DNA of 64,000 bases from Burkholderiales bacterium (GTDB lineage: Bacteria > Pseudomonadota > Gammaproteobacteria > Burkholderiales > Ga0077523), in the NCBI GenBank assembly GCA_022843925.1, contig JALHMS010000003.1, forward strand, positions 122,440 through 186,439. Reading direction: 5' to 3'. The position numbers and the translations under genes are program-made. Every line of letters starts with the position of its first letter. The stretch's first letter is position 1. Below the pieces are notes generated by a model. That model was not told the origin of the DNA. It ran no database searches and saw only the letters and a program-made list of their open reading frames with translations. Positions 1 to 10,449 of this stretch are shown in pieces.

Positions 1-2021
1 ATCTTCAGGCCGTTCTTGCCGCGTTCGAGTCCGTTCTCTGCGAGGAGCGCGATCACCCGGCGGGCCTCCTCGACCGTGCGGACGAACGGCACCATCAGTT
101 CGACGTTCGTGAGCCCCATCTCGTCGCGCACACGCTTCATCGCCCGACATTCGAGCTCGAAGCAATCGCGGAAGCTGGACGCGATGTAGCGGGAGGCGCC
201 GCGGAAACCGAGCATCGGATTCTCCTCGACGGGCTCGTAGCGCTTGCCACCGACGAGGCTGGAGTACTCGTTCGACTTGAAGTCCGACATCCGCACGATC
301 ACGGGCTTCGGGTAGAAGGCTGCGGCCAGGGTCGAGATGCCCTCGGTGAGCTTGTCCACGTAGAACGACACCGGGTCTCCGTAGGCGGCAGCGTGCGATT
401 CGATCACGTGCTTCACGTCGACGGGCACATCCGGATACGCGAGCACGGCCTTGGGGTGGACGCCGATCATGCGGGCGATGATGAACTCGAGTCGGGCCAG
501 TCCGACGCCGGCATTCGGCAGTCGTGAGAACTCGAAGGCGAGCTCCGGATTGCCGACGTTCATGTAGAGCTTCACGGGCGGATCCGGCAGCGCCTGCACG
601 GAGAGGTCCGTGACCTCCACCTCGAGGCGACCCCGGTACACGAAGCCCGTGTCGCCTTCCGTGCACGAAACCGTGACCTCCATGCCGTCCTTCAACACCT
701 GGGTCGCGTCACCGCAGCCGACGACGGCAGGAATTCCCAGCTCGCGCGCGATGATCGCGGCGTGGCAGGTGCGCCCCCCCCGGTTGGTCACGATGGCTGC
801 TGCCCGTTTCATGACCGGCTCCCAGTCGGGGTCCGTCATGTCGGTCACCAGGACGTCGCCCGGCAGGACGCGATGCATCTCCTCGGTGTCGCGGATCAGC
901 CGGACGACACCGATGCCCGCGCGGTTGCCGATGGCGCGACCGGACACGAGGATTTCGGAGCGACTCTTGAGGCGGAACGACTGCTGGGAATCGTGACCGG
1001 CATTGGACTTCACGGTCTCGGGACGGGCCTGCAGGATGTAGATCTTGCCGTCGTTGCCGTCGCGCCCCCACTCGATGTCCATCGCGCGGCCGTAGTGCTT
1101 CTCGATGATCACCGCGTAGCGCGCCAGCTCCTCGGCCTCGGCATCGGTGATCGAGAAGCGCCGGCGATCGGCTTCGGGCACGTCCACCGTCAGGACGGAT
1201 TTGCCGGCGCGGGCGTGCTCGGAGAACACCATCTTGATGGCCTTCGCACCGAGACCGCGGCGCAGCACCGCGGGCCGACCGTCGGCCAGACCCGGCTTCC
1301 AGACGTAGAACTCGTCGGGATTCACCGCGCCCTGCACGACGGTTTCCCCGAGACCGTACGACGCGGTGATGAAGACGACCTGATCGAACCCGGATTCGGT
1401 GTCGATCGTGAACATCACGCCGCTTGCGCCGAGGTCGCTGCGCACCATCCGCTGGATGCCGCACGAGAGCGCGACCGAGGCGTGATCGAACCCCTTGTGG
1501 ACGCGATAGGCGATGGCGCGGTCGTTGTAGAGCGATGCGAAGGTGTGGCGGACGGCATCGATGACGTGGTCGATGCCGGAGATGTTCAGGAAGGTTTCCT
1601 GCTGACCGGCGAACGACGCGTCGGGGAGATCCTCTGCCGTCGCGGAGGAACGCACGGCAACGTTGGCGTCACCCGCGTCGGAAAGTGCCCGGTAGTGACT
1701 GCTGATGTCCTGCAGGAGCCGCGCAGGCAGTTCGGCTTCGGCGATCCATCCGCGGATCTTGCGGCCAGTCGCTGCCAGGGTCGTGGTGTCCTCGATGTCC
1801 AGCCCGGCCATCGCGTCGTCGATGCGCTTCGCAAGGCCCGTATCTTCGAGGAAATCACGGAAGGCGTCCGCTGTGGTGGCGAAGCCGCCGGGGACCCGAA
1901 CCCCTGCCTTGGAAAGTTGGCTGATCATCTCGCCCAGGGAGGCATTCTTGCCACCCACGCGCTCCACATCGGTCATGCGAAGCTCTTCGAACCCAAGGAC
2001 GTATGGGGCGGCGCTGCTCAT
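1..2021 (-). CDS. ppsA: Phosphoenolpyruvate synthase, 3' end cut by window edge
   Basis: The enzyme converts pyruvate, ATP and water to phosphoenolpyruvate, AMP and phosphate, the entry to gluconeogenesis from C3 compounds. The visible 673 codons start at an ATG (N-terminus [15 protein letters not shown]). They cover the N-terminal ATP-binding domain ([10 protein letters not shown] near residue 24; [20 protein letters not shown]), the phosphohistidine swivel domain and part of the C-terminal PEP/pyruvate barrel. The swivel motif [14 protein letters not shown] places the catalytic histidine at about residue 420, as in E. coli PpsA (His421). About 120 C-terminal residues should lie beyond base 1. 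The gene is divergent from ppsR, its regulatory kinase/phosphorylase, about 100 bases away. This pairing makes the assignment secure and separates it from pyruvate phosphate dikinase. Confidence 0.96.
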   Translation of the reverse strand, partial: MSSAAPYVLGFEELRMTDVERVGGKNASLGEMISQLSKAGVRVPGGFATTADAFRDFLEDTGLAKRIDDAMAGLDIEDTTTLAATGRKIRGWIAEAELPARLLQDISSHYRALSDAGDANVAVRSSATAEDLPDASFAGQQETFLNISGIDHVIDAVRHTFASLYNDRAIAYRVHKGFDHASVALSCGIQRMVRSDLGASGVMFTIDTESGFDQVVFITASYGLGETVVQGAVNPDEFYVWKPGLADGRPAVLRRGLGAKAIKMVFSEHARAGKSVLTVDVPEADRRRFSITDAEAEELARYAVIIEKHYGRAMDIEWGRDGNDGKIYILQARPETVKSNAGHDSQQSFRLKSRSEILVSGRAIGNRAGIGVVRLIRDTEEMHRVLPGDVLVTDMTDPDWEPVMKRAAAIVTNRGGRTCHAAIIARELGIPAVVGCGDATQVLKDGMEVTVSCTEGDTGFVYRGRLEVEVTDLSVQALPDPPVKLYMNVGNPELAFEFSRLPNAGVGLARLEFIIARMIGVHPKAVLAYPDVPVDVKHVIESHAAAYGDPVSFYVDKLTEGISTLAAAFYPKPVIVRMSDFKSNEYSSLVGGKRYEPVEENPMLGFRGASRYIASSFRDCFELECRAMKRVRDEMGLTNVELMVPFVRTVEEARRVIALLAENGLERGKNGLK

Positions 2022-2122
2022 CGATTGTTCTCCCGTGACGACGAATCGTGGTGCCGAATGCAAGAAAAATGCTATGTTACCGGAACAGTTATTGCGCCGC
2101 AGCAACAGAACCGGACCCGAGA

Positions 2123-2953
2123 ATGCCCAACACCATCGGCCGACGCGCCTTCTTCGTCTCGGACCGCACCGGGATCACCGCCGAGATGCTCGGTCATTCC
2201 CTCCTCAGTCAGTTCGAAGGCATCCCGTTCCGGGAAGTGACGCTCCCCTTCGTCGATTCGGTCGAGCGTGCCCAGGAGGCCGTGCGCCAGATCGAGCGTG
2301 CCGGTGACGAGGACGGCATCCGACCCCTCGTGTTCAGCACCCTCGTCGCACCCGACGTACGGCAGGTCATCTCGCAGGTCAACGCCCTCTTCCTCGATTG
2401 CTTCCAGGTGTTCATCTCACCGATGGAAAAGGAGCTGGGGGTTTCGCACACGCTCGAGATCGGCCGATCGCACCGGGTGCGCGACACCAACGAATACCAT
2501 GCGCGCATCGAAGCGGTGAACTTCGTGCTGTCTCACGACGACGGCGTGTCGACGAAGGAACTCGTGAGTGCCGATCTCGTGCTGGTCGGCGTGTCGCGTT
2601 GTGGCAAGACCCCGACGTGCCTGTATCTCGGGCTGCAGTACGGCATTCGGGCAGCCAACTATCCGCTGATCCCCGAGGACTTCCGCGACATGAAGCTGCC
2701 TCCGCGGCTCGACAAGTTCCGGAAGAAACTCTTCGGCCTGACCATCCAGCCGGAGCGTCTCGCGCAGATCCGCCACGAGCGCCGCCCGAACAGCAACTAC
2801 GCGCAACTCGACAACTGCCGCTACGAGATCGATCGCGCCGAGATGCTCATGCGGCAGGAAGGCATCCCCTTTCTCGACACCACGCACAGTTCCATCGAGG
2901 AACTGGCCGCGACGATCCTGCATCGTTCGGGCATCCAGCGGCGGGTGTACTAG
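2123..2953 (+). CDS. ppsR: PEP synthase regulatory protein (bifunctional kinase/pyrophosphorylase)
   Basis: This is a DUF299/PSRP-family protein of 276 residues. The family inactivates PEP synthase by ADP-dependent threonine phosphorylation and reactivates it by phosphate-dependent dephosphorylation. A P-loop-like motif [10 protein letters not shown] lies at about residues 155-164, and the N-terminus ([18 protein letters not shown]) is the usual family start. I chose the ATG at 2123. An in-frame start at 2048 would add 25 residues that do not resemble the family. The gene is divergent from ppsA, the expected target, so the two form a self-contained gluconeogenic switch. Cys replaces the more common Ser/Thr inside the P-loop, a minor variation. 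Confidence 0.95.
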   Translation: MPNTIGRRAFFVSDRTGITAEMLGHSLLSQFEGIPFREVTLPFVDSVERAQEAVRQIERAGDEDGIRPLVFSTLVAPDVRQVISQVNALFLDCFQVFISPMEKELGVSHTLEIGRSHRVRDTNEYHARIEAVNFVLSHDDGVSTKELVSADLVLVGVSRCGKTPTCLYLGLQYGIRAANYPLIPEDFRDMKLPPRLDKFRKKLFGLTIQPERLAQIRHERRPNSNYAQLDNCRYEIDRAEMLMRQEGIPFLDTTHSSIEELAATILHRSGIQRRVY

Positions 2954-2954
2954 G

Positions 2955-2970
2955 GCCGCCACGCGGCGGC
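2955..2970. terminator. Hairpin between convergent genes (weak terminator candidate)
   Basis: GCCGCC-ACGC-GGCGGC forms a perfect 6-bp stem in the 18 bases between the stops of ppsR and the leftward CopD-like gene. No T-tract follows on either strand, so it may only slow polymerase or protect 3' ends. Confidence 0.35.
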
Positions 2971-2971
2971 G

Positions 2972-3433
2972 TCAGCGGAAGATCAGACGACCTGCCGTGG
3001 CGATCGTCACGGTCACGATCCCCAGAACCAGATTGATACCCACGAGGCGTCGGATCTGCCCGAGCGCCACGCCACCTGCCGGCCAGTCCTCTGCCGCCAC
3101 TGCGCGACCGAGCCGCCCGAACGGTGCGAAGGACACGTGCGCGAACACGATCATCATGATCACGCCCAGGATCAGCATCAGCTTCACGTGGAGAGGCGCT
3201 GCATGCCCGCCCATGCCGATCGTCATCTGCAGGCCCGATGCGAGCAGCAACCCGACGGACAACCACACCCATTGGAAGAATCGAGCGAGGGTCCGATGCC
3301 ACAGCGGGAGCCGCTGGGGCGGGGCCAGCACCTGGGCGGCGGCAGGCCGAAGCGCCATGTACGCGAAGAACATTCCGCCCACCCAGACAATGACGCCCAT
3401 CACGTGCAGCCAACGGGAAAGCTCGGTCACCAT
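2972..3433 (-). CDS. CopD-family four-helix membrane protein
   Basis: A 153-residue protein with about four hydrophobic segments ([75 protein letters not shown]). Histidines lie near the first and third helices ([14 protein letters not shown]). This layout matches the CopD-like/DUF4149-type membrane proteins often annotated as copper resistance D or heme-binding membrane proteins; the function is not established here. The ATG at 3433 overlaps the rnhB stop by seven bases, so the gene is probably translationally coupled as the last gene of the lipid A operon. A larger open frame upstream belongs to the overlap with rnhB in another phase and was not used. Confidence 0.75.
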   Translation of the reverse strand: MVTELSRWLHVMGVIVWVGGMFFAYMALRPAAAQVLAPPQRLPLWHRTLARFFQWVWLSVGLLLASGLQMTIGMGGHAAPLHVKLMLILGVIMMIVFAHVSFAPFGRLGRAVAAEDWPAGGVALGQIRRLVGINLVLGIVTVTIATAGRLIFR

Positions 3434-4056
3434 GCGTGCATGTCTCCATCGGGAGGTGCCGACGCCCAGGCTGCGGCATCGGAGGCGGATCGTACAGGGG
3501 CGAAGCCCAGGCGATGGTGGCGCGTCACGCCGTGGCGTCGCAAGGCGGCAATGTGATCCGCCGTGGGGTATCCCTTGTGGCGATCGAAGCCGTACTGGGG
3601 AAACTCGCGATGGATCGCCCTCATCACGGCATCGCGCGCGGTCTTGGCGAGAATAGAGGCCGCGCTGATCGCCGGCACCAGGGCGTCCCCTCGGACGATC
3701 GCGCGGGCCGGCTGCGCGACGACCGGGCAACGGTTGCCGTCGACCAGGACTTCGGTCGGCACGACGGACAAGCCCTCGACGGCACGCTGCATGGCGAGCA
3801 TCGTGGCGTGCAGGATGTTCAGCTGTCCGATCTCTTCGACCGACGCCTCGGCCACGAACCACGCGAGGGCCTGCCGGCGGATGGTTTCGGCGAGGCGCTC
3901 ACGGCGCGCCGGCGAGAGCGCCTTCGAATCGGCGAGGCCTGCAATGGGACGATCGGGATCGAGAACGACGCAGGCGGCCGTGACCGGCCCCGCCAGCGGT
4001 CCCCTGCCCGCCTCGTCGACACCCGCCAAACGCACCACGGTTCGTTCGTGGTTCAC
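3427..4056 (-). CDS. rnhB: Ribonuclease HII
   Basis: This endonuclease cleaves the RNA strand of RNA-DNA hybrids and single ribonucleotides misincorporated in DNA. It has 209 residues. The N-terminal signature [14 protein letters not shown] carries the catalytic Asp-Glu pair; VLVDGN supplies a further acidic residue and SILAKTARD the last conserved block. The start is a GTG that overlaps the lpxB stop as GTGA; no ATG occurs before the signature in this frame. The lpxB-rnhB order is the usual one in proteobacteria. Confidence 0.95.
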   Translation of the reverse strand: MNHERTVVRLAGVDEAGRGPLAGPVTAACVVLDPDRPIAGLADSKALSPARRERLAETIRRQALAWFVAEASVEEIGQLNILHATMLAMQRAVEGLSVVPTEVLVDGNRCPVVAQPARAIVRGDALVPAISAASILAKTARDAVMRAIHREFPQYGFDRHKGYPTADHIAALRRHGVTRHHRLGFAPVRSASDAAAWASAPPDGDMHAW

Positions 4057-5252
4057 GGCGCGACGCGGTCGCGGGCAAGCGCCATGGGCGGCTTGCGACC
4101 CGCGGGCGCCCGCAGGATCGGCAGGACGGCCTCGGCCGCCCGACCTGCCGCGCCCTGACGCAGGCTCGCGTACATCTCTTCGAAGCGCTCGGCCTGACGT
4201 TCGCGCACGACGCGATCGCGATACTGGTTGACGAGCGCCTGTGTCAGATTCTCCGGCGTGGCGTCGTCCTGGAGGATCTCGGGAACGACGTACTCGCCGG
4301 CAAGCACGTTGGGAAGCCCGATCCAGGGCAGATAGCGGCGCGGCCACATGATGCGGTACGTCAGCTTCGGTACGCGGTAGGTGACGACCATCGAACGGCG
4401 CAGCAATGCTGCCTCCAGACTCGCCGTCCCGGAGGCCACCAGGACGACGTCGGCCGCGGTCATCGCGATCTGCGAATGCCCGAACAACACCGTGATGGGA
4501 AGCTCCAGCCCGTCGTGGTCGTAGAGCGCCTGCTCGAACTGGGAACGGGTCGGACGTGTGGCCAGCGGGACGAGAAACCGCGCGTCCGGAAGCTGCGCGA
4601 GGATCTGGCGCGCCGTCCGCACGAACAGACCCGCGTGCTGTTCCAGTTCCCCGCGCCGACTCCCGGGCAGAAGGGCGAAGACCGGTGCTGCCAGCGGCAC
4701 CTTCAGTTGCTCCCGCGCCGCTGCGCGATCGGGTGTGGACGGGACTTCATCCGCCATCGGATGCCCGACGAACGTGACCGGAACGCCCGCCCGCTCGTAC
4801 AGCGGGGGTTCGAACGGAAACAGCACCAGCATGTGGTCGACCGACTTCGCGATGCGTTCGATGCGCTTGCCGCGCCACGCCCAGATCGAGGGGCCCACGT
4901 ACTGCACGGTCGGGATCCCCGCGGCGCGAAGCCGTGCCTCGGCGCCCAGGTTGAAATCGGGCGCGTCGACGCCGATGTAGACGTCGGGCGGATCGTCGAG
5001 CAGGCGACCAATGAGTTCGCGGCGGATCGCCAGGATCTTCGGCACGCTCCGCGCCGCTTCGGCATAACCGCGCACCGACAGGGTCTCCATCGGGAACCAG
5101 GATTCGAGACCGGCCGCCTGCATCCGCGGACCGCCGATCCCGACGAACGAAGCGTCGGGCAGGCGCTCCGACAGGGCTGCGATCAGCGGCCCTGCCAGTT
5201 GATCTCCGGAGGCCTCGCCAGCCACCACCGCGATGCGAATCTGTCGAGACAT
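4053..5252 (-). CDS. lpxB: Lipid-A-disaccharide synthase
   Basis: This GT19 glycosyltransferase joins UDP-2,3-diacylglucosamine and lipid X into the lipid A disaccharide at the inner membrane. It has 399 residues. The N-terminal [17 protein letters not shown] motif, the [11 protein letters not shown] loop, the [10 protein letters not shown] block and [10 protein letters not shown] are all family signatures. It lies 37 bases after lpxA and overlaps rnhB by the GTGA junction. Length and motifs match functional homologues. Confidence 0.96.
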   Translation of the reverse strand: MSRQIRIAVVAGEASGDQLAGPLIAALSERLPDASFVGIGGPRMQAAGLESWFPMETLSVRGYAEAARSVPKILAIRRELIGRLLDDPPDVYIGVDAPDFNLGAEARLRAAGIPTVQYVGPSIWAWRGKRIERIAKSVDHMLVLFPFEPPLYERAGVPVTFVGHPMADEVPSTPDRAAAREQLKVPLAAPVFALLPGSRRGELEQHAGLFVRTARQILAQLPDARFLVPLATRPTRSQFEQALYDHDGLELPITVLFGHSQIAMTAADVVLVASGTASLEAALLRRSMVVTYRVPKLTYRIMWPRRYLPWIGLPNVLAGEYVVPEILQDDATPENLTQALVNQYRDRVVRERQAERFEEMYASLRQGAAGRAAEAVLPILRAPAGRKPPMALARDRVAP

Positions 5253-5289
5253 TCGAGAGTGGTCGAGAGTTGTCCTGGGAGCACTGCGC

Positions 5290-6060
5290 TCAGCGCACGA
5301 TGCCCCGCGACGCGAGTCCGAGGAACTCCGCGAGCGGTGCGACCTCGGCGCATTCGGCGACCTGCATCGTCAGCGCCTGCCGGGCCTCGTCGAGAGTCAG
5401 TCCGCTGCGATAGAGCGTCTTGTAGGCCTTCCGGATGCCTGCGATGGCTTCGGCACTGAAGCCGCGTCGCTTCAGGCCCTCGGTGTTGAGTCCGTGGGCC
5501 TTCGCGGTATCGCCCTGAGCCATCACGTACGGAGGCAGGTCGTGGACCACCACGCTGCCGATCGCCGTCATGCTGTGCGCCCCCAGTCGGCAGAACTGAT
5601 GGACGCCCGTGAACCCGCCGAGGATCACCCAGTCTCCCACGTGCACGTGACCGGCCAGTTGCGTGCAATTCGCGAAGATGACGCGATCACCGACCACGCA
5701 ATCGTGGGCGATGTGCACGTAGGCCATGATCCAGTTGTCGCTGCCGACGCGCGTCACGCCTGCATCCTGGACTGTGCCGGCGTTGAGGGTGCAGAACTCG
5801 CGGATGGTGTTCCGATCCCCGATCTCGAGCCGCGTGGGTTCGCCCGCGTATTTCTTGTCCTGCGGCGCTTCCCCGATCGACGTGAACTGGAAGATGCGAT
5901 TGTCGCGACCGATCGACGTGTGACCCGTCACGACTGCGTGGGCACCGATGGTCGTCCCGTGACCCACGACCACATGCTCCCCGATGACGGCGTACGGTCC
6001 GATCTCGACGCTGGCGTCGAGCCGTGCTCCGGGGTGGACGATCGCGGTCGGATGGATCAT
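5290..6060 (-). CDS. lpxA: UDP-N-acetylglucosamine acyltransferase
   Basis: LpxA carries out the first step of lipid A synthesis, transfer of 3-hydroxyacyl from ACP to UDP-GlcNAc. It has 256 residues. The N-terminal half is a left-handed beta-helix of hexapeptide repeats ([20 protein letters not shown]). The catalytic histidine should be the one in the [14 protein letters not shown] block. The C-terminal helical domain contains [12 protein letters not shown]. The ATG at 6060 overlaps the fabZ stop as ATGA. The longer frame upstream of this ATG lies inside fabZ and was rejected. Confidence 0.96.
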   Translation of the reverse strand: MIHPTAIVHPGARLDASVEIGPYAVIGEHVVVGHGTTIGAHAVVTGHTSIGRDNRIFQFTSIGEAPQDKKYAGEPTRLEIGDRNTIREFCTLNAGTVQDAGVTRVGSDNWIMAYVHIAHDCVVGDRVIFANCTQLAGHVHVGDWVILGGFTGVHQFCRLGAHSMTAIGSVVVHDLPPYVMAQGDTAKAHGLNTEGLKRRGFSAEAIAGIRKAYKTLYRSGLTLDEARQALTMQVAECAEVAPLAEFLGLASRGIVR

Positions 6061-6509
6061 GGGCCGACGATCGACGAAACGTCCCGCAGCGTGCACATGA
6101 GCTCCGCTTCCGCGACGACGGCACCATCCACCTCGGCCTGCGCCGCGAACTTCCAGATGCCACGCAGCTGGCGACCCAGCTTGACCTTGAGAATGAGCTG
6201 GTCACCCGCCGTGACCGGCTTCTTGAATCGCGCCCCGTCGATGCCGACGAAGTAGTAGACGGAGTTGCCGTCGGCCTTGGTGCCCAGGGTCTTGAAGGAC
6301 AGCACCGCAGCGGCCTGCGCCAGCGCCTCGACGATCAGCACGCCCGGCATCACCTTGTAGTGCGGGAAATGGCCGACGAAGAACGGTTCGTTGATCGACA
6401 CATTCTTCAGCGCCCGGATGGAAACGCCGGGCTCGCACTCGAGCACACGGTCCACCAGCAACATCGGGTACCGGTGCGGCAGGCATTGCAGGATCTCGTG
6501 GATCTCCAT
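6057..6509 (-). CDS. fabZ: 3-hydroxyacyl-ACP dehydratase FabZ
   Basis: FabZ dehydrates 3-hydroxyacyl-ACP in fatty acid elongation, competing with LpxA/LpxD for the same acyl pool. The protein has 150 residues with a hot-dog fold. [13 protein letters not shown] is the family N-terminus. [20 protein letters not shown] holds the catalytic His (GHFP) and Glu (VEALAQ). I chose the ATG at 6509, with GGGGAAAG about 11 bases upstream. A TTG at 6518 overlapping the lpxD stop (TTGA) would add three residues and is a real alternative. Confidence 0.95.
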   Translation of the reverse strand: MEIHEILQCLPHRYPMLLVDRVLECEPGVSIRALKNVSINEPFFVGHFPHYKVMPGVLIVEALAQAAAVLSFKTLGTKADGNSVYYFVGIDGARFKKPVTAGDQLILKVKLGRQLRGIWKFAAQAEVDGAVVAEAELMCTLRDVSSIVGP

Positions 6510-6514
6510 CGCGT

Positions 6515-7567
6515 TCAATGCTTTCCCCTTTCGAGCGCGTCGATGCGCGCTTCCAGCTTTCTTATGGTGTCTGCGTGTTCGTGCAGCCGATTGAAATGCG
6601 CCAGATTCTTCATCCAGTCGCGATGGGGCAATGCGGGGAAGAAGCCGTCGTAGATGCCGGGTGTCGTGATGCTCTTGCGCACCATGGTGCCGGCGGCAAC
6701 GATGGTGCGGTCGCAGATCTCGATGTGCCCGTGGATCATCGCCGCGCCGCCGATGCGGCAATACTTACCGATCCGGCAGCTGCCCGCGAAACCCGCGCAG
6801 GCCGCGACGGCGGTATGGGCACCGATCACGACGTTGTGAGCGATCTGGATCAGGTTGTCGAGCTTCACGCCCTCCTCGATGACGGTGTCGCCGAGAGCGC
6901 CGCGATCGATCGTGGTGTTGGCTCCCACCTCCACATCGTCGCCGAGGATCGCCCTGCCGATCTGCGGCACCTTCTCCCATCGGCCTTCGGATTCGGCCAT
7001 CCCGAACCCGTCCCCGCCGATCACGACGCCGGGATGCAGAATACAGCGCGCTCCGATCGCGCAATCGGTCCGCACGACCACGTTCGGACCCAGGCGGGCG
7101 CGTGCGCCGACCGAGGCGCCCGCTTCGACCACGCATCCGGGCCCGATGACCGCCGCGGCGCCTATGACGGCGCCCGCCCCCACGACGGCACACGCATCGA
7201 TCTGCGCGTCGGGGGCCACCTGCGCTTGCGGATGCACCACGGCAGACGGATGAATGCCCGGCATCACCGCGGCGGGAGGATTCAGGAGTGTGGAAAGCCG
7301 CGCGAAGTACAGGTAGGGCGCGTCCGCCACGATGCGCGGCCGCTGCGTCGCGTCGCGATCGCCCTCGCCGAGAACCACGGCGCCGGCATTGGTACGGTCC
7401 AACTGCGGGCGGTAGTGATGGCTGGCAAAGAAGGAGACTTCGTCAGCGGCCGCCGCGTCGAGTGTCGCCACCTGCCGTATGCGCAGGTCGCGCGGGCCGA
7501 CCAGTTCGCCCCCCAGGGCGTCGACGATCTCGCCAAGCGTGCGTGACCGGGCTTCCGTGGGGATCAT
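6515..7567 (-). CDS. lpxD: UDP-3-O-acylglucosamine N-acyltransferase
   Basis: LpxD adds the second 3-hydroxyacyl chain to UDP-3-O-acylglucosamine, the third committed step of lipid A synthesis. It has 350 residues from the ATG at 7567. The N-terminal uridine-binding domain ([28 protein letters not shown]) is followed by a long run of hexapeptide repeats ([18 protein letters not shown] onward). The catalytic His lies in the [15 protein letters not shown] block, and the C-terminal helix ([12 protein letters not shown]) closes the trimer. A GTG at 7600 would add 11 residues ([11 protein letters not shown]) and cannot be excluded. Confidence 0.94.
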   Translation of the reverse strand: MIPTEARSRTLGEIVDALGGELVGPRDLRIRQVATLDAAAADEVSFFASHHYRPQLDRTNAGAVVLGEGDRDATQRPRIVADAPYLYFARLSTLLNPPAAVMPGIHPSAVVHPQAQVAPDAQIDACAVVGAGAVIGAAAVIGPGCVVEAGASVGARARLGPNVVVRTDCAIGARCILHPGVVIGGDGFGMAESEGRWEKVPQIGRAILGDDVEVGANTTIDRGALGDTVIEEGVKLDNLIQIAHNVVIGAHTAVAACAGFAGSCRIGKYCRIGGAAMIHGHIEICDRTIVAAGTMVRKSITTPGIYDGFFPALPHRDWMKNLAHFNRLHEHADTIRKLEARIDALERGKH

Positions 7568-7615
7568 GGGCGCAACCCATCCATGCTGGTCGAGCGACAC
7601 GCGCCCCGGGGCGCC

Positions 7616-8146
7616 CTATTTGTCCCCGAGCGCCTTGAGCACCTTGTCGGTGATGTCGATGCGCGGACTGCGGTACACCGCTTCCTGGAGGATGAGATCG
7701 TACTTTTCTGCCTCGGCAATCTGCTGGACGACCTTGTTCGCGCGCTCGATCACCTGCGACAGTTCCTCGTTCTTGCGCGTATTGAGGTCCTCACGGAACT
7801 CCCGCTGCATGCGCTGCAGATCACGATTCAGCCGACCCAGCTCCGCCTCCTTGTTGCGGCGGTCCGACTCGCTCATCGTGACGGCTTCCTTCTCGAGGAT
7901 CGACTGGAGATCCTTCGCCTGCTTGCCGAGTTTCTGCACTTCGGCGTCCCTCGCCTGGAACTCCTTCTCGAGTTTCTGCAGGGCCTTCTTGGCAGGCCCG
8001 GCCTCGCGCAGGATACGTTCGATGCTGACGAATCCGACCTTGAGGGGATCGTTCGCAAGTGCCGTTGAAGGAGCCATGCATGCCAGGAGGAGCGCGCCCA
8101 GACCCAGCGTGATGTTCGAAGCCAGTCGTGCAAGTGGGAGGTTCAT
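7616..8146 (-). CDS. skp: Periplasmic chaperone Skp/OmpH
   Basis: Skp is a trimeric periplasmic holdase that carries unfolded outer-membrane proteins to the Bam complex. It has 176 residues. A signal peptide ending near APSTALA is followed by the conserved start of the mature protein (DPLKVGFVSIERIL). The long charged region with heptad-like spacing, about residues 50-150, forms the tentacle coiled coils. It sits between bamA and lpxD, the standard order, which supports the assignment beyond the low sequence complexity of the family. Confidence 0.93.
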   Translation of the reverse strand: MNLPLARLASNITLGLGALLLACMAPSTALANDPLKVGFVSIERILREAGPAKKALQKLEKEFQARDAEVQKLGKQAKDLQSILEKEAVTMSESDRRNKEAELGRLNRDLQRMQREFREDLNTRKNEELSQVIERANKVVQQIAEAEKYDLILQEAVYRSPRIDITDKVLKALGDK

Positions 8147-8178
8147 GTGAGGTGTCCGTCAGTCTCGTCGGCCCGGAT

Positions 8179-10446
8179 CTAGAACAGCGTGCCGAGCGTG
8201 AATTGAATGCGTTGCAGTCGGTCCGTCGGTTCCTTCTTGATGGGGACACCGAAGCTCAGCTTGAGCGGCCCCACCGGAGAGAACCAGTTGAGTGCCAGTC
8301 CGCCAGAGTACCGAAGCGCCGCCACATCGAAGCTATTATCCACCATACCGGTGTCGATGAAAGTCGACAACCGGAGGCTGCGGTCCTTCCCGGCGCCCGG
8401 GAACGGGAAGTAGTACTCCAGGGTTCCCAGGATCTGCCGGGATCCACCCACCGGAAATCCGAACTCATCCCGGGGGCCGAGGGCGAGCTGGGCGAATCCT
8501 CGTACGCTGTTCACGCCACCCGCGAAGAAGTTCTTGTAGAACGGCAGGGGATTGCCGCCGTAGCCATCGGCCAGACCGAGCGTCAGACCCGCCTGCAGCG
8601 TGGTGCTGGGCGTCAGCGAGAAGAAGCGCTGGGCGAGATAGGTCACGCGGTAGTACTCGATGTCGACACCGGGCAGCGCAACCTCGCCCAGGATGCGCTG
8701 GAACACCCCGGTCGTCGGCGTCATCACGTTGTCACGCCCGTCCCGCGAGAAACCGATGTTGGCGATGACGCCGATGTTCGTCGCGCCGAACTGGTTGACG
8801 AAGTCCTTGAAGCGCTGCGGCGACTGGTCGAAGATCTGGATCTCGTTGCTCTCGACAGCGAGGCCGAAATTGATGGTGTCCAGCTCGGAGATCGGCACGC
8901 CGAACCGGATACCGGCCCCGTCCGTGTTCGTCGCGAAGGTCGCCGCTCTCAGGACGGTCGGATTGAACCGGCGAGAGTAGATATCGAAGCCCCGGCTCAC
9001 GCCGTCGTCCGTCCAATAGGGATTCGTGTACGAAAGCGAGACGACACGGTTGATGCGCCCGCTCTGCACGTTGAGTGACAGTGCGTTGCCGGTCCCGAAG
9101 GCGTTCTGCTGCGCTATCGACGCCGAGAGAATCACTCTTTCCGCGCTCGAGAGGCCGGCGCCCAGCGTGATGCTGCCGGTGGGTCGTTCCTTGACGGTCA
9201 TGTTGACGTCGACCTGGTCCGGAGTCCCCGGCACCGGAGGCGTCTCGATGTTCACCTCCGAAAAGAATGCGAGGCGATCGACCCGCACCTTCGAGCGGTT
9301 GATCTTCTCCTGCGAATACCACCCGCCTTCCATCTGACGGAACTCGCGGCGCACCACTTCGTCTCGTGTCGTCGTGTTTCCCGCGATGTTGATCCGACGA
9401 ACGTAGACACGTCGCCCCGGATCGACGTAGAGGGTGAAGGCCACCTCGCGTTTCTGGCGATCGATCTCCGGGACGGCGTTCACCTGGGCAAACGCATAGC
9501 CGTCGTCCCCAAGCCGCTCGTTCATGAGCTTCGTCGATTCGGTCAGCCGTTCGCGGTTGAACAACTCCCCCGTCCTCAGCTTCACGAACTTGCGCAGTTC
9601 CTCCTCCGGCACCAGCAGGTCACCCGCCAGCTTCACGCCGGTCACGGTGTAGCGCTCGCCTTCCGTGACGTTGACGGTGATGAAGACTTCGCGCTTGTCC
9701 GGACTCAATGCGACCTGGGTCGAATCGATCGTGAACTCGAGGAAACCCTGGTTGAGGTAGAACGACCGCAACGTCTCCAGATCGGCCGAGAGCTTCTGCT
9801 TGGAATACTGGTCGTTCCGGGTGTACCAGCTCATCAATCCCGGCGTACCTATTGCGAACAGTTCGAGGAGATCCTTGTCGCGGAACGCCTTGTTGCCCAC
9901 GATGTTGATCGATCGGATCTTGGCTACCTGGCCCTCACGGATGGTGAAGCTGACGGAGACCCGGTTGCGCTCGAGCGGACTCACCGACGCCTGGACGTCT
10001 ACCGCGTACTTGCCCCGCGCGATGTACTGGTTCTTGAGATCCTGCTTCGCGCGCTCCAGCATCGACTGGTCGAAGATCCGTCCTTCCGTGAGCCCCCCTG
10101 CTCGAAAGATCTCGAGCAGCTTCTTCTTCTCGAATTCCTTCGAGCCGGAGACGTCGATCCCGGCGATCGCCGGACGCTCCAGCAGGGAGATCACCAGCAC
10201 ATTGCCGTCGGCGTCGAGCTGGACGTCCTTGAAGAATCCGGTGGCATAGAGCGTCTTCACCGCCACGGTCGCCTTTTCGGGCGTCAGGGTCTCGCCTACG
10301 CGGATCGGGAGATAGCTGAACACGGTGCCGGCATCCGTCCGCTGGATGCCTTCGACGCGGATATCCTTGACTTGGAAGGGCTCGAAACTCTGGGCGGAAG
10401 GGGCGTACGCGAGTGCGACGAGTATCGCGAGAAGGGAACGCTTCAT
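8179..10446 (-). CDS. bamA: Outer membrane protein assembly factor BamA
   Basis: BamA is the beta-barrel core that inserts outer-membrane proteins. It has 755 residues, starting with a signal peptide (MKRSLLAILVALAYAPSAQS). Five POTRA domains run from about residue 22 (FQVKDIRVEGIQRTDAGTVF) to about 420, followed by a C-terminal 16-strand barrel. The barrel carries the conserved FFAGGVNSVRGF motif (VRGF lock loop) and ends in the typical beta-signal with a terminal Phe (FTLGTLF). It lies four bases downstream of rseP and upstream of skp. Confidence 0.97.
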   Translation of the reverse strand: MKRSLLAILVALAYAPSAQSFEPFQVKDIRVEGIQRTDAGTVFSYLPIRVGETLTPEKATVAVKTLYATGFFKDVQLDADGNVLVISLLERPAIAGIDVSGSKEFEKKKLLEIFRAGGLTEGRIFDQSMLERAKQDLKNQYIARGKYAVDVQASVSPLERNRVSVSFTIREGQVAKIRSINIVGNKAFRDKDLLELFAIGTPGLMSWYTRNDQYSKQKLSADLETLRSFYLNQGFLEFTIDSTQVALSPDKREVFITVNVTEGERYTVTGVKLAGDLLVPEEELRKFVKLRTGELFNRERLTESTKLMNERLGDDGYAFAQVNAVPEIDRQKREVAFTLYVDPGRRVYVRRINIAGNTTTRDEVVRREFRQMEGGWYSQEKINRSKVRVDRLAFFSEVNIETPPVPGTPDQVDVNMTVKERPTGSITLGAGLSSAERVILSASIAQQNAFGTGNALSLNVQSGRINRVVSLSYTNPYWTDDGVSRGFDIYSRRFNPTVLRAATFATNTDGAGIRFGVPISELDTINFGLAVESNEIQIFDQSPQRFKDFVNQFGATNIGVIANIGFSRDGRDNVMTPTTGVFQRILGEVALPGVDIEYYRVTYLAQRFFSLTPSTTLQAGLTLGLADGYGGNPLPFYKNFFAGGVNSVRGFAQLALGPRDEFGFPVGGSRQILGTLEYYFPFPGAGKDRSLRLSTFIDTGMVDNSFDVAALRYSGGLALNWFSPVGPLKLSFGVPIKKEPTDRLQRIQFTLGTLF

Positions 10447-10449
10447 CCG

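Noticed and set aside
762..2240. Long + strand frame of 492 codons
   Set aside because: Antisense to ppsA in GC-rich DNA; the translation is Arg/Gly/His-rich with no family features, while the opposite strand encodes a clear enzyme.
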